Shown piece by piece: positions 56,245 through 64,000 of a stretch of 64,000 nucleotides of DNA. The notes beneath the pieces are model-generated. The model was not told the origin of the DNA, did not search any database, and was given only the letters and a program-made list of their open reading frames with translations. Positions within the stretch are counted from its first letter, which is position 1. Each line of letters opens with the position of its first letter. The translations under genes and the position numbers were made by a program. The stretch is from Actinomadura sp. GC306. Its GTDB lineage: Bacteria; Actinomycetota; Actinomycetes; Streptosporangiales; Streptosporangiaceae. The DNA lies in assembly GCF_004348665.1 (NCBI RefSeq), contig NZ_SMKM01000005.1:1-64000 (forward strand), read 5' to 3'.

Positions 56245-57642
56245 TTGACCGGGATGCGAGGGATCGCGGGGAACACGCCCCTCGCGACGCCGCGGCTGCT
56301 GCCGTGGCGCCTGCGGCCGGGCTGGCCGCTCAGCGTCGCCTTCCTCGCCTTCCCGCTGTGGTGGATCCTCGGCCTCGCCAACGTGGTCCTGCTCGTCATG
56401 ACGGTGCCGATGGCGCTGACGCTGTGGCGGCGGCGCGGCTCGCTCGTCGCGCCCAGCGGGTTCGGCGTCTGGCTGTTCTTCCTGGTCTGGGTGATGCTGG
56501 GCATCCTGGTGCTGTGGGCGGACGCCCCCTACGCCGAGCCCGGCGGCGGGTTCAGCCGGCTGCTGGTCTACGGCTGGCGGCTCGCCTGGTACCTCTCGTT
56601 CACCGTCGTCCTGCTGTACATCGGCAACCTCAGCGAACGCGACCTGCCGTCCGGGCGGATCGGCAAGCTGCTCGGCTACATGTTCGTCGTGACGGCCGTG
56701 GGCGGCCTGATCGGCTCGTTCCTGCCGTCCCTGCAGCTCACCTCGCCGGTCGAGATGCTGCTGCCGAAGGGGCTGGCGGAGAACTCGTTCGTCCGCGACA
56801 TCGTCCATCCGAAGGTCGCCGACATCGAGTCGATCCTCGGGTTCGAGCAGTCCCGGCCGATGGCGCCGTTCGCCTACGCCAACACCTGGGGCGCCGCCTA
56901 CGCGTTCTTCCTCCCCTACTTCCTGCTGACGTGGGTCCTGCGGGCCGGGACGCGGCGCCGCGTGTTCGCGTTCATCATCCTGGCCGCCTCCCTGTGGCCG
57001 GTCGTCTACTCGCTCAACCGGGGCCTGTGGGCGGCGCTCGGCGTGATGGGGCTGTTCGGGGTCGTCAAGCTCCTCCAGGTCGGCGGGCCCAGGGTCATCG
57101 CCTGGACGGCGGGGATGGCGGCCGTCGGCGCGATCGTCGTGGCGCTGTCGCCGCTGCCCGGGCTCGTCCAGGACCGGCTGGAGAACCCGCACAGCAACAA
57201 CCGCCGCACGCTGCTCGCCGTGGAGACCACCCGCAGCGCCCTCACCGGGTCGCCGCTGGTCGGCTTCGGCTCCACCCGCAACGTGCAGGGCGACCTCGGC
57301 CAGGTGGCCGGCGGCGCGAAGGTCGGCTGCAAGGCGTGCGAGTCGCCGCCGCTCGGCACGCAGGGGCACCTGTGGCTGCTGATCTTCGCCAACGGGCTGA
57401 TCGGGACGATCGCGTTCTGCGCGTTCTTCACGATCCGGTTCTTCCGGCACTGGCGCGACCGCGGCGCCTACTCGCTCGCGGGCTGCGCGGTGCTGATCGC
57501 CTGCGGGCTGTTCATGATCACGTACGACATGGTGGAGGTACCGCTGTACACGGTGATGATCGCGGTCGCGCTGATGTGGCGGGCCAGGCGGGACGCCCGT
57601 GGCGGGACCGCCCCCCGCGCCGCCGCGGGGGTGTCCCGGTGA
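56245..57642 (+). CDS. O-antigen ligase/polymerase-like membrane protein
   Basis: A 465-aa polytopic protein with about 10-12 hydrophobic segments from residue 27 to 450. A large extracytoplasmic loop (about 300-375) holds NPHSNNRRT, STRNVQGDLG and a pair of Cys (KVGCKACESP), followed by GTQGHLWLLIFANGLIG, resembling the Wzy_C/WaaL consensus in which a conserved His is followed by membrane entry. It would polymerise undecaprenyl-linked repeat units outside the membrane. TTG 56245 has GGAG six bases upstream; ATG 56254 is the alternative. Its stop overlaps the next gene's GTG (GTGA), and it heads the coupled cluster. Confidence 0.8.
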   Translation: MTGMRGIAGNTPLATPRLLPWRLRPGWPLSVAFLAFPLWWILGLANVVLLVMTVPMALTLWRRRGSLVAPSGFGVWLFFLVWVMLGILVLWADAPYAEPGGGFSRLLVYGWRLAWYLSFTVVLLYIGNLSERDLPSGRIGKLLGYMFVVTAVGGLIGSFLPSLQLTSPVEMLLPKGLAENSFVRDIVHPKVADIESILGFEQSRPMAPFAYANTWGAAYAFFLPYFLLTWVLRAGTRRRVFAFIILAASLWPVVYSLNRGLWAALGVMGLFGVVKLLQVGGPRVIAWTAGMAAVGAIVVALSPLPGLVQDRLENPHSNNRRTLLAVETTRSALTGSPLVGFGSTRNVQGDLGQVAGGAKVGCKACESPPLGTQGHLWLLIFANGLIGTIAFCAFFTIRFFRHWRDRGAYSLAGCAVLIACGLFMITYDMVEVPLYTVMIAVALMWRARRDARGGTAPRAAAGVSR

Positions 57643-58919
57643 GCGGCGACGAGGTGCGCCGCGCCTGGATCGAGGCCGTCGAGGACCTGTGGCCGGACGC
57701 CCGCGTCGAGCCCGCCGGGCCCGGCGCGGCGGCCGGCGCCCGCCGCGAGCTGGCGTTCCTGCCCGACGCCCGCCGGCCGCGGCTGCTGGTCCCGGCCGGG
57801 CTGCCGCGCGCCGCGGCGGCCGCGCTGCGCCGCTACAGCCACGACCTCGGCCCGAAGCAGCGCGCCGTCCGCGGGGTCACCGCGGCGGCCGTGCGCACCG
57901 GGCTCGCGGAGCGGGGGCTGAAGGACCGGCTGCTCGTGACCGGCGGCGGCGCGTCCGTCGAGGACCATCTCGGCGAGCTGCTCGGCCGCCCGGTCGTGGT
58001 CAGCATCGGCCTGGGCAGCGCCCGCGCCAACCGCAAGCCGATCCTGCAGGTCCTCTCCCCCGGCGGGAAGCCGGTCGCGTTCGTCAAGGTCGGCGACACC
58101 GGCACGGCCCGCGACCTGCTCGCGGGCGAGGCCGCCGCCCTGGAGTACCTCAACGCGCGGCTGCCCGGCCCCGGCGGCGAACACGACGGCGGGCACGGCG
58201 GCCGGGAGGTCCGGCTGCACGTCCCGCGGCTGCTGCACCACGGCGCCTGGCAGGGGCTCGACCTGCTCGTCCTGGAGTCCCTGCCGACCGGCGCGCTCGG
58301 CTGGCGCCCGCGCGGCCGGGCGCCGCTCGACGAGATGCGGACGCTGTTCGAGGTCGGCGGCGTCGAGCGGGCCGCGCTGCGCGACAGCGGCTTCTGGGAC
58401 GCGCTGACCGCGAGCCCCGCGCGGATCCAGGACGCCGGGCAGCGCGACCGCTTCGGCGACGTCATCGAGAACACCGGCAAGGCGTACGGGGACCTGCCCC
58501 TCGACTTCGGCGCCTGGCACGGCGACTGGACGCCCTGGAACATGGCCTGGCACCGCGGCCTCCTGCGCGTGTGGGACTGGGAGCGCTTCGCCCGTGGCGT
58601 CCCGAACGGGTTCGACCTGCTGCACTACCGGCTGCAGGAGGCGATGCGCACGGCGTCCGGGCCGCCCTACGCGTCCTGGCCCGGCACCGCGGCAGCCGCG
58701 CTGGAGCCGCTCGGGCCGACCGGCACCGCCGCGTCGGCGACCGTCCACCTGTACCTGCTGGAACTGTGCCGCCGCTACCTGCTGGCCGCGCAGGAGCCGA
58801 TCGGCGGGCCGCTGCGCGCCGACACCGAGCGGCTGCTCGAACTGCTGTGCTCCCACCCGCCGCGCACCGACTCGCCGCGCACCGACTCGCCGCGCACCGA
58901 CACCGGGAGGACCCCTTGA
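57639..58919 (+). CDS. APH/choline-kinase-fold phosphotransferase-like protein
   Basis: A 426-aa cytoplasmic protein. The kinase core is from about residue 130: AFVKVGDTGTARDLLAGEAAALEYL carries the Lys and Glu of the N-lobe, DLLVLESLP the hinge, and WHGDWTPWNMAWHRGLLRVWDWERFARG contains the Brenner motif HGDWTPWN and the metal Asp in WDWE. The N-terminal 120 residues are a separate domain of unknown type. Aminoglycoside resistance is not implied; in polysaccharide loci such kinases phosphorylate sugars or lipid-linked intermediates. GTG 57639 overlaps the polymerase stop. The C-terminus ends in three PRTDS-like repeats encoded by a 15-bp tandem repeat, and its TGA overlaps the next start. 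Confidence 0.78.
   Translation: MSGDEVRRAWIEAVEDLWPDARVEPAGPGAAAGARRELAFLPDARRPRLLVPAGLPRAAAAALRRYSHDLGPKQRAVRGVTAAAVRTGLAERGLKDRLLVTGGGASVEDHLGELLGRPVVVSIGLGSARANRKPILQVLSPGGKPVAFVKVGDTGTARDLLAGEAAALEYLNARLPGPGGEHDGGHGGREVRLHVPRLLHHGAWQGLDLLVLESLPTGALGWRPRGRAPLDEMRTLFEVGGVERAALRDSGFWDALTASPARIQDAGQRDRFGDVIENTGKAYGDLPLDFGAWHGDWTPWNMAWHRGLLRVWDWERFARGVPNGFDLLHYRLQEAMRTASGPPYASWPGTAAAALEPLGPTGTAASATVHLYLLELCRRYLLAAQEPIGGPLRADTERLLELLCSHPPRTDSPRTDSPRTDTGRTP
58861..58905 (+). repeat. 15-bp tandem repeat encoding PRTDS units
   Basis: Unit CGCGCACCGACTCGC at 58861-58875 and 58876-58890, and a third partly diverged copy at 58891-58905, at the extreme 3' end of the kinase gene. Confidence 0.85.
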
Positions 58920-59821
58920 TCTCACGCCGTGACGCTCCGCAGTGGGTCAAGGAGGCCGGCCGCGCGGCCACCCGCGCCGGCGGGCGGCTGACCTCGGGCG
59001 CCCGCATGCTGCCGGACTTCTTGATGGTCGGGACGCAGCGCGGCGGGACGACGTCGCTGTTCCGGGCGCTGGCGGCGCACCCCGCGACCGCCCAGCCGAA
59101 CTTCCACAAGGGCGTGCACTACTTCGACGTCAACTACCAGCGCGGCCAGTCCTGGTACCGGGGGCACTTCCCGGTCCGCTCGATCGCCGAACGGCGCGTC
59201 GCCGCGGCCGGACTCACCGGCGGAGGAGCGGACGGGACGGTCCCGCTCGCGTTCGAGTCCGCCGGCTACTACATGCACCACCCGCTGGCGCCCGAGCGGA
59301 TCGCCCGCGACCTGCCCGGCGTGAAGCTGATCGCGCTGCTGCGCGACCCGGTGGTGCGCGCCTACTCGGCGCACAAGCACGAGCTGGCCCGCGGCTTCGA
59401 GACCGAGCCGTTCGAGCGGGCGCTGGACCTGGAGCCCGAACGGCTCGCCGGCGAGGTCGAGAAGATCAAGGCCGACCCGGCGTACGTCAGCCACAGCCAC
59501 CGCCACCACTCCTACCTGGACCGCGGCCAGTACGCCGACCAGATCGGGCGGCTGTTCGAGCTGTTCGGCCGGGAGCGGGTGCTGGTCGTCTACGCCGAGG
59601 ACTTCTTCTCCGAGCCGGAGCCCTGCTACGACTCGATCCTCGACTTCCTCGGCCTGCCGCGCTGGCGGCCCGCGGCGTTCGAGCGGCACAACGCCCGGCC
59701 GGGCTCCCCACTGCCGGACCATCTGCACCGCCGCCTCGCCGACCACTACGCCCCCTACGACGACAAGCTCGCCGCGCTGCTCGGCGCCGAGCCGGCGTGG
59801 CGGCGGACGGGCGGCGGGTAG
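58916..59821 (+). CDS. Sulfotransferase family protein
   Basis: A 301-aa PAPS-dependent sulfotransferase. The 5'-phosphosulfate loop is FLMVGTQRGGTTSLFRAL (about 35-52) and the 3'-phosphate site is LLRDPVVRAYSAHKHELARGFE (about 140-160); HHSYLDRGQYADQI with YAEDFFSEPEPCYDSILDFLGL matches carbohydrate and heparan-sulfate type bacterial enzymes. It would add sulfate to a sugar hydroxyl or a lipid. PAPS can come from the APS kinase encoded about 13 kb upstream. TTG 58916 overlaps the TGA of the kinase gene (TTGA) with GGGAGGA upstream, so translation is coupled. No signal peptide; a cytoplasmic substrate such as a lipid-linked unit is most likely. Confidence 0.9.
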   Translation: MISRRDAPQWVKEAGRAATRAGGRLTSGARMLPDFLMVGTQRGGTTSLFRALAAHPATAQPNFHKGVHYFDVNYQRGQSWYRGHFPVRSIAERRVAAAGLTGGGADGTVPLAFESAGYYMHHPLAPERIARDLPGVKLIALLRDPVVRAYSAHKHELARGFETEPFERALDLEPERLAGEVEKIKADPAYVSHSHRHHSYLDRGQYADQIGRLFELFGRERVLVVYAEDFFSEPEPCYDSILDFLGLPRWRPAAFERHNARPGSPLPDHLHRRLADHYAPYDDKLAALLGAEPAWRRTGGG

Positions 59822-59827
59822 GACGGC

Positions 59828-61318
59828 ATGGACAAGCGCAGCCTCGGCCCGTCCAGCGTGCAGGCGGAACCGCCGACCGCGCCGGACTCGATCCCCGTCA
59901 CCCGGTTCGCCGGCGCCGTCCGGCGGCACCTCACCGCGCTGCTGATCGCGGTGCTGGCCGGTGCGTCGCTCGGCGCCGCCAAGGTCGCGCTGACCCCGGC
60001 CACCTACACCGCGCGGATCGCGGTGCTGGCGCCGCCGGTCGCGCTGCACCCCGGCATCGACATCGGCTCCGCGCTCGACCTCAACCTGCGGAACCCGCGC
60101 GAGACGACGATGGACACCGAGGCGCAGCTCGTGTGGTCGGAGAAGGTGCTGTCCGAGCTCAAGCGGCATCCCGGGTTCGACGCGTCCTACGAGGAGCTGC
60201 GCGAACGCGTCGACCTGACGGTGCCGAACGGGACGCACGTCCTGACGATCGGGGTGCGGGCCGGGACGCCGGCGGACGCGCGGCGGGGCGCCGAGGTCGT
60301 CGCCGACGCGTACCTGACGGTGCGCAGGCAGATCCTCGGCCAGCTCCAGCAGCGCAACCGCCAGGCGCTGGAGGAGAACCTCGTCCTGCTCAGGACGCAG
60401 CTGCGGGCGCTGCCGGGCGACGAGAACGAGCTCCGCCGGATCACCACCCGCACCCGCCGGCAGGCGATCGTGAAGCAGATCCGCGACGTGGAGCGGCAGA
60501 TCGCCGGGCTGAAGAGCAAGGAGGAGCAGCCCGGCGAGGTGCTGCGCGCGGCCGGGCTGCCCGAGCGGCGCGACGACCCGAAGCGCGACGTCGCCGCCGC
60601 CAGCGGCATCGGGCTCGGGCTGCTGGTCTGGATCGGGTACGTCCTGGTGCGCGAGATGCGGCCGCGCCGCATCCGGCGGCCCGCCGACGTCCGGCTGCAC
60701 AGCCGACTGCCGATCATGGTGGAGGCGCCGACGCTGGGCGGCGGGCACCGCGAGGTCTGCCGCCGCCTGCGCAACCTGGTGTTCGACGCCGAGGCCAGCA
60801 CCGTGCTCGTCGTCGGCGTCCCCGCCGCCGCGGGCACCGAGCTCGCCTACGAGCTGGCCGAGCTGTGCACCGAGGGCGGCTCGGCGACGACGGTGCTGCG
60901 CATCGCCGCCGAAGGCGAGGAGCCCGCCGACCCGCCGCGCGCCGCCCGCGCCCGCCGCGCGTTCACGGTCCGGCTGGTGCGCAGCGACGACGACCGGCAG
61001 CTGACCCGGGCGGTCGACCGGGCCGGCGCCGAGTCGCGCATCGTGATCATCAACACGCCCGACATCAACGGCGCCGACACCATCGCCGCGGCCGCCGCCA
61101 GCGACCTGACGCTGGTCGTGGCGCAGCGCGGCCGGGCCCTGGACCGCGAGGTCGCTAGCGGCGTGCTGGCCCTGGACCAGTCCGCCAACCCGCCGCGCGG
61201 CATCGTGCTCACCGCGCCCACCCTCGGCGGCCCCGCGCCGCGGGCACCGGGGCGCCCGACCGACCGGACCCCCTCCAGCCGGACCCCCTCCAGAGCGACC
61301 GCTGCCGGACGAGGTTGA
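59828..61318 (+). CDS. Wzz/chain-length-determinant-like membrane protein
   Basis: A 496-aa protein of the polysaccharide co-polymerase type. Helix 1 is LTALLIAVLAGASLGAAKVAL (about 36-56), followed by the extracytoplasmic Wzz-like domain with a coiled-coil region (QLQQRNRQALEENLVLLRTQLRAL; KQIRDVERQIAGLKSKEEQ), and helix 2 (DVAAASGIGLGLLVWIGYVLV, about 258-278). The cytoplasmic part (about 300-455) has a P-loop-like fold where the expected GKST is replaced by VVGVPAAAGTELAYELA, so nucleotide binding is doubtful. The tail has repeated PSSRTPS. It follows the sulfotransferase by six bases and precedes a second Wzz-like protein. Confidence 0.83.
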   Translation: MDKRSLGPSSVQAEPPTAPDSIPVTRFAGAVRRHLTALLIAVLAGASLGAAKVALTPATYTARIAVLAPPVALHPGIDIGSALDLNLRNPRETTMDTEAQLVWSEKVLSELKRHPGFDASYEELRERVDLTVPNGTHVLTIGVRAGTPADARRGAEVVADAYLTVRRQILGQLQQRNRQALEENLVLLRTQLRALPGDENELRRITTRTRRQAIVKQIRDVERQIAGLKSKEEQPGEVLRAAGLPERRDDPKRDVAAASGIGLGLLVWIGYVLVREMRPRRIRRPADVRLHSRLPIMVEAPTLGGGHREVCRRLRNLVFDAEASTVLVVGVPAAAGTELAYELAELCTEGGSATTVLRIAAEGEEPADPPRAARARRAFTVRLVRSDDDRQLTRAVDRAGAESRIVIINTPDINGADTIAAAAASDLTLVVAQRGRALDREVASGVLALDQSANPPRGIVLTAPTLGGPAPRAPGRPTDRTPSSRTPSRATAAGRG

Positions 61319-61407
61319 GATGAACGGAACAGTCCGCGTGCAATGCGCCGTTAAAGTCGTGGTGAACATTCCGCCAGTCACGAGCCGGATCGATGAGGGG
61401 GAACGTC

Positions 61408-63657
61408 GTGGGAGCTGACCAGACGGCCGACCCGCAGGGAGGGCAGCTGCTGTCCCTGGTCCGGCGCTACACGGTGGCGCTGGTGGCGCTCGGCGTCGTC
61501 GGCGCGGCCGCCGGCATCGGACTGGAGATCGCCGTGCCGCCCCCGTACCAGGCGACGGCGACGGTGCTGGTCAGCCCCCTGGAGGGCAACCCGTACTCCC
61601 CCGAGGGGCGCGGCGACGACCTCGTCAACCTGCAGACGGAAGCGCAGCTCGTCTCCACCGACGGGGTCGCGAAGATCGTGCAGAAGAAGCTCGGCCGCGA
61701 GCCCGAGGGCGATGTGGAGGTCACCGTCCCGCCCAACACGCAGGTGCTCAACCTCGCCTACACCGCCACCAGCTCGGCGAAGGCGCGGGCGGGCGCGCAG
61801 GCGTTCGCCGACGCCTACCTGGAGTACCGCTCGCAGCGCGCCCAGGGCGTGGTGAACAACCAGCTCGCCAAGCTGGAGGCGCAGGCCGCCAAGGTCGAGC
61901 GGCTGCTGACGCAGACCAACCGGGAGCTGGCGCTGTCCACCGGCTCCAAGCGCGCCACCCTGCAGCAGCGCGTCACCGCCTACACCAACCAGCTCGGCGT
62001 GATCGACGAGCAGTCCAACGACATCGCCAGCACCCCGATCGACCCGGGCCAGGTCATCACCCCGGCGGACGCGCCGGCGGGGCCCGGCATCATCCGCAAG
62101 GCGCTGTACGGCGCCGGCGGCCTGTTCCTCGGGCTGCTCGCCGGGTTCGTGATCATTCTGCTGCGGGAGCGGCTGAACCAGCGGCTGCGCAACGCCGAGG
62201 CCGTCGAGGGCCTCGGCGTGCGGGCGCTGTCGACCATCCCGCCGGGCGGCCCGGCCGGCGACTCCCTCGCGCTGGTCAGCGCGCCGAAGAGCCCGGTCGG
62301 CGAGGCGTACCGGCGGCTGCGCGCGGCGGTCGTGGCGACGGCGCCGCAGACCCCGGTGGCGGTGCTGGTCGCCAGCGCGACCCCCGGCGGCAGCGCCCGG
62401 CTGGCCAGCGCCAACCTCGCGGTCTCGCTCGCCTTCGCCGGCGCCAAGACCATCATGATCGACGCGACCACCGAGGACGCCGACATGACCGGGCTGTTCG
62501 GCGCGCGGCCCGGCAAGGGGCTGTCCGACACGCTGCTCAGCGGCACCGACCCGGCGACCCTGCTGATCCACACCGACTCGCAGCTGCGGCTGCTGCCGCG
62601 CGGCCCCCGCGCCCTGGAGGCCGCGCACCGGTTCAGCGGCCCGCGCATGCGCGAGACCGTGAAGGTGCTGCGCCGCCGCAGCGAGTACCTCATCGTCAAC
62701 GCCGCGAGCCTGCACGACGCCGACGCCCAGGCGCTCTGCACGTTCATGGACGCGGTGATCCTCGTGGTCAACCAGGGGGTCACGACGCGGGAGGAGCTGC
62801 GCCAGGCGTACGTGGAGGCCGAGCGCGCCGGGGTGACCGTGCTCGGCGCCCTGCTGGAGCCGCCGGAGCAGCGCGGCGGACGGCAGCAGGCGCGCCCCGC
62901 CCCGGCGTCCCGGCAGGCCCGGCCGGCGCGCGGCCCCGCCGAGCCGCGCGGGCCCGAGACGCGCGGCAGCGGCGAGAACCGCACCGGCGGCGACGGCCCC
63001 CTCAAGTGGGCCGACGACCAGCCCGGTGCCGACGACGCCCGGCGCCCCGACCCGGGCGACGACGGCGGGTACTGGCCGAGCACGCGGCGCGACGAGGACG
63101 AGCGGGCCCCCGCCGACCCCGCCACCCTGGTCACCCAGGCGCTCCCGCAGATCAAGCAGCCGCCGCGGTCCGCGGAGACGCGGACGGGCGCGACCCGCCA
63201 GCCGCGGCCCGGCGCGCGGCGCGCGGCGCCGCCGGCCGGCTCGGCGCGCCGGCCCACGCCGCCGTCGCTGGACCCGCCCGCCGGGCCGGGCAAGCCCGTC
63301 GCGCCGAAGCCCATCGCGGCGACGGACCTCCCGCAGGCCACCCCGCCGGGGGCGTCCGGTTCGGCGCGGAGCCGCGCCCGCCGGGCCCGCCCGTCGGAGC
63401 CCGACCCCACCGACCCCGCCGCGCACGACGAACCGGTGGTCAACGACGAGCAGGCCGAGACCGAGGCGGCGCTGGAGTCGGCCTCGACGCGCACGCAGGA
63501 GGACATCTCGCGGTACATGCCGCCGGACCTGCCCGACCAGCCCGCCGACGGCGCGGACGGTGCGGACGGCGCTGCGGGCGGGTCCGGCGACTCGCCGGAG
63601 GTGGTGCCGCGCTACGGCAAGAAGGCGCACCGGGCCGGGCGGCATGGCGGAGCCTGA
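61408..63657 (+). CDS. Wzz/BY-kinase-like protein with degenerate ATPase
   Basis: A 749-aa protein resembling a Wzz-plus-tyrosine-autokinase fusion. Helix 1 is YTVALVALGVVGAAAGIGLEI (about 18-40), the Wzz domain with PPYQATATVLVSPLEGNPYS and coiled coil follows, and helix 2 is ALYGAGGLFLGLLAGFVIILL near 230-252. The cytoplasmic domain (about 290-490) keeps the family order (SPVGEAYRRLRAAV) but Walker A is SATPGGSARLASANLA without the Lys-Ser/Thr, and Walker A'/B are DATTEDADM and YLIVNAASLHDAD. The last 250 residues are disordered, rich in Pro/Arg/Asp/Gly, with few Tyr. GTG 61408 has GAGGGGGA upstream; ATG 61393 is also possible. Confidence 0.83.
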   Translation: MGADQTADPQGGQLLSLVRRYTVALVALGVVGAAAGIGLEIAVPPPYQATATVLVSPLEGNPYSPEGRGDDLVNLQTEAQLVSTDGVAKIVQKKLGREPEGDVEVTVPPNTQVLNLAYTATSSAKARAGAQAFADAYLEYRSQRAQGVVNNQLAKLEAQAAKVERLLTQTNRELALSTGSKRATLQQRVTAYTNQLGVIDEQSNDIASTPIDPGQVITPADAPAGPGIIRKALYGAGGLFLGLLAGFVIILLRERLNQRLRNAEAVEGLGVRALSTIPPGGPAGDSLALVSAPKSPVGEAYRRLRAAVVATAPQTPVAVLVASATPGGSARLASANLAVSLAFAGAKTIMIDATTEDADMTGLFGARPGKGLSDTLLSGTDPATLLIHTDSQLRLLPRGPRALEAAHRFSGPRMRETVKVLRRRSEYLIVNAASLHDADAQALCTFMDAVILVVNQGVTTREELRQAYVEAERAGVTVLGALLEPPEQRGGRQQARPAPASRQARPARGPAEPRGPETRGSGENRTGGDGPLKWADDQPGADDARRPDPGDDGGYWPSTRRDEDERAPADPATLVTQALPQIKQPPRSAETRTGATRQPRPGARRAAPPAGSARRPTPPSLDPPAGPGKPVAPKPIAATDLPQATPPGASGSARSRARRARPSEPDPTDPAAHDEPVVNDEQAETEAALESASTRTQEDISRYMPPDLPDQPADGADGADGAAGGSGDSPEVVPRYGKKAHRAGRHGGA

Positions 63658-64000
63658 GCAGAGCTCGGCCGGTCCGAACCTGAACAAGCTCGCCCGGGGC
63701 GGCGCCCTCAACCTGGTGGGCGCCGCCGTCGCGGGCGTGCAGGGCCTCGCGCTGGTCTTCCTCGTCGCGCACCTGTACTCGCAGCGCATCGCCGGCGTGT
63801 TCTTCGCGGCGACGTCGCTGTTCATCATCCTGCAGGCGGTGTCGTGGCTCGGCACGGACGCCGGGCTGCTGCGCTGGGTGCCCCGGCACCTCGCGCTCGG
63901 CGACCGCGCCGCGGCGCTGCGGACGGTGCCGGTGGCGCTGGTCCCGGTGCTCGCGACGGCGGCGGCGGCCGGGCTCGTCCTCGCGGCCACCGCGCCGTGG
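63644..64000 (+). CDS. Polysaccharide flippase (Wzx/MATE-like), 3' partial
   Basis: Starts ATG 63644, overlapping the previous gene by 14 bp, and runs open to the window end (119 residues visible). After a polar start (PEQSSAGPNLNKLARGG) it shows membrane segments ALNLVGAAVAGVQGLALVFLVAHLY, IAGVFFAATSLFIILQAVSWLG and RTVPVALVPVLATAAAAGLVLAA, with DAGLLRWVPRHLALG between, the pattern of oligosaccharide flippases. It would move the lipid-linked repeat unit across the membrane to the polymerase. Truncated by the window edge, so not a pseudogene. Confidence 0.85.
   Translation, partial: MAEPEQSSAGPNLNKLARGGALNLVGAAVAGVQGLALVFLVAHLYSQRIAGVFFAATSLFIILQAVSWLGTDAGLLRWVPRHLALGDRAAALRTVPVALVPVLATAAAAGLVLAATAPW

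Noticed and set aside
57639-58919. Aminoglycoside resistance gene
   Set aside because: The APH-like HGD motif is shared by many kinases; the coupled polysaccharide genes point to a biosynthetic role.
61378-63990. 870-codon minus-strand frame
   Set aside because: Antisense to the Wzz/BY-kinase-like protein; composition is typical of reverse-strand shadows.

Overview
The window is about 70% or more GC, uses GTG and TTG starts often, and carries gene neighbourhoods typical of filamentous actinobacteria (eno-ftsB-DUF501-ppx; mfd-SurA-like-mazG; metB-cbs-SGNH-thiolase, an order I also recall from mycobacteria). It reads as chromosome of an actinomycete, possibly near Actinomadura/Thermomonosporaceae; the genus is an inference. 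I see no phage, transposase, plasmid or CRISPR features. All starts were chosen by reading RBS and protein N-termini; no search was run.

Layout. 1-4.7 kb: two RDD membrane proteins (the first cut by the window edge) and two tandem M1 metallopeptidases (a lipoprotein and a secreted one), closed by a strong bidirectional terminator. 4.8-8.3 kb (minus): threonine dehydratase, a ROK sugar kinase and a FIST sensor protein. 8.4-12.6 kb: a MoxR/ChlI-like AAA ATPase, a VWA-domain partner and a small membrane protein. 12.7-22 kb: secreted alpha/beta hydrolase, MetB, an MMPL/RND exporter, cystathionine beta-synthase, SGNH hydrolase, thiolase and a DUF4287 protein; MetB plus CBS suggest methionine/cysteine interconversion. 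22.3-28 kb: BI-1 family membrane protein, an unusual tRNA gene, a CFA-synthase-like methyltransferase, type II NADH dehydrogenase, a DUF4232 lipoprotein and a family 5 uracil-DNA glycosylase. 28.1-32.3 kb: a DUF2510 protein, then the tightly coupled eno-ftsB-DUF501-ppx operon (minus). 32.5-44.3 kb: TSUP transporter, orphan histidine kinase, small coiled-coil protein, quinone oxidoreductase, class A PBP with PASTA, MazG, SurA-like lipoprotein and Mfd.

44.5-64 kb looks like one functional theme. It begins with a methyltransferase, a fused ATP-sulfurylase-like/APS-kinase protein (PAPS supply), a second TSUP transporter and a WecB/TagA/CpsF glycosyltransferase. Then come two paralogous secreted beta-propeller proteins either side of a GH26-like secreted hydrolase. 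Last is a tightly packed, translationally coupled cluster: O-antigen-ligase-like polymerase, APH-fold kinase, sulfotransferase, two Wzz-like proteins and a flippase running off the end. My inference is a Wzy-type exopolysaccharide locus in which the polymer, or a lipid partner, is sulfated with PAPS made next door.

Most notable beyond the genes: a class I tRNA-like gene whose anticodon position reads UAA; a GC palindromic element present both in the ilvA leader and in frame inside mfd; Wzz-family ATPase domains with lost Walker motifs; an ATP sulfurylase domain with a broken HxxH motif; shared AT-rich motifs upstream of sulfur genes; and several 13-18 bp tandem repeats sitting at gene junctions.
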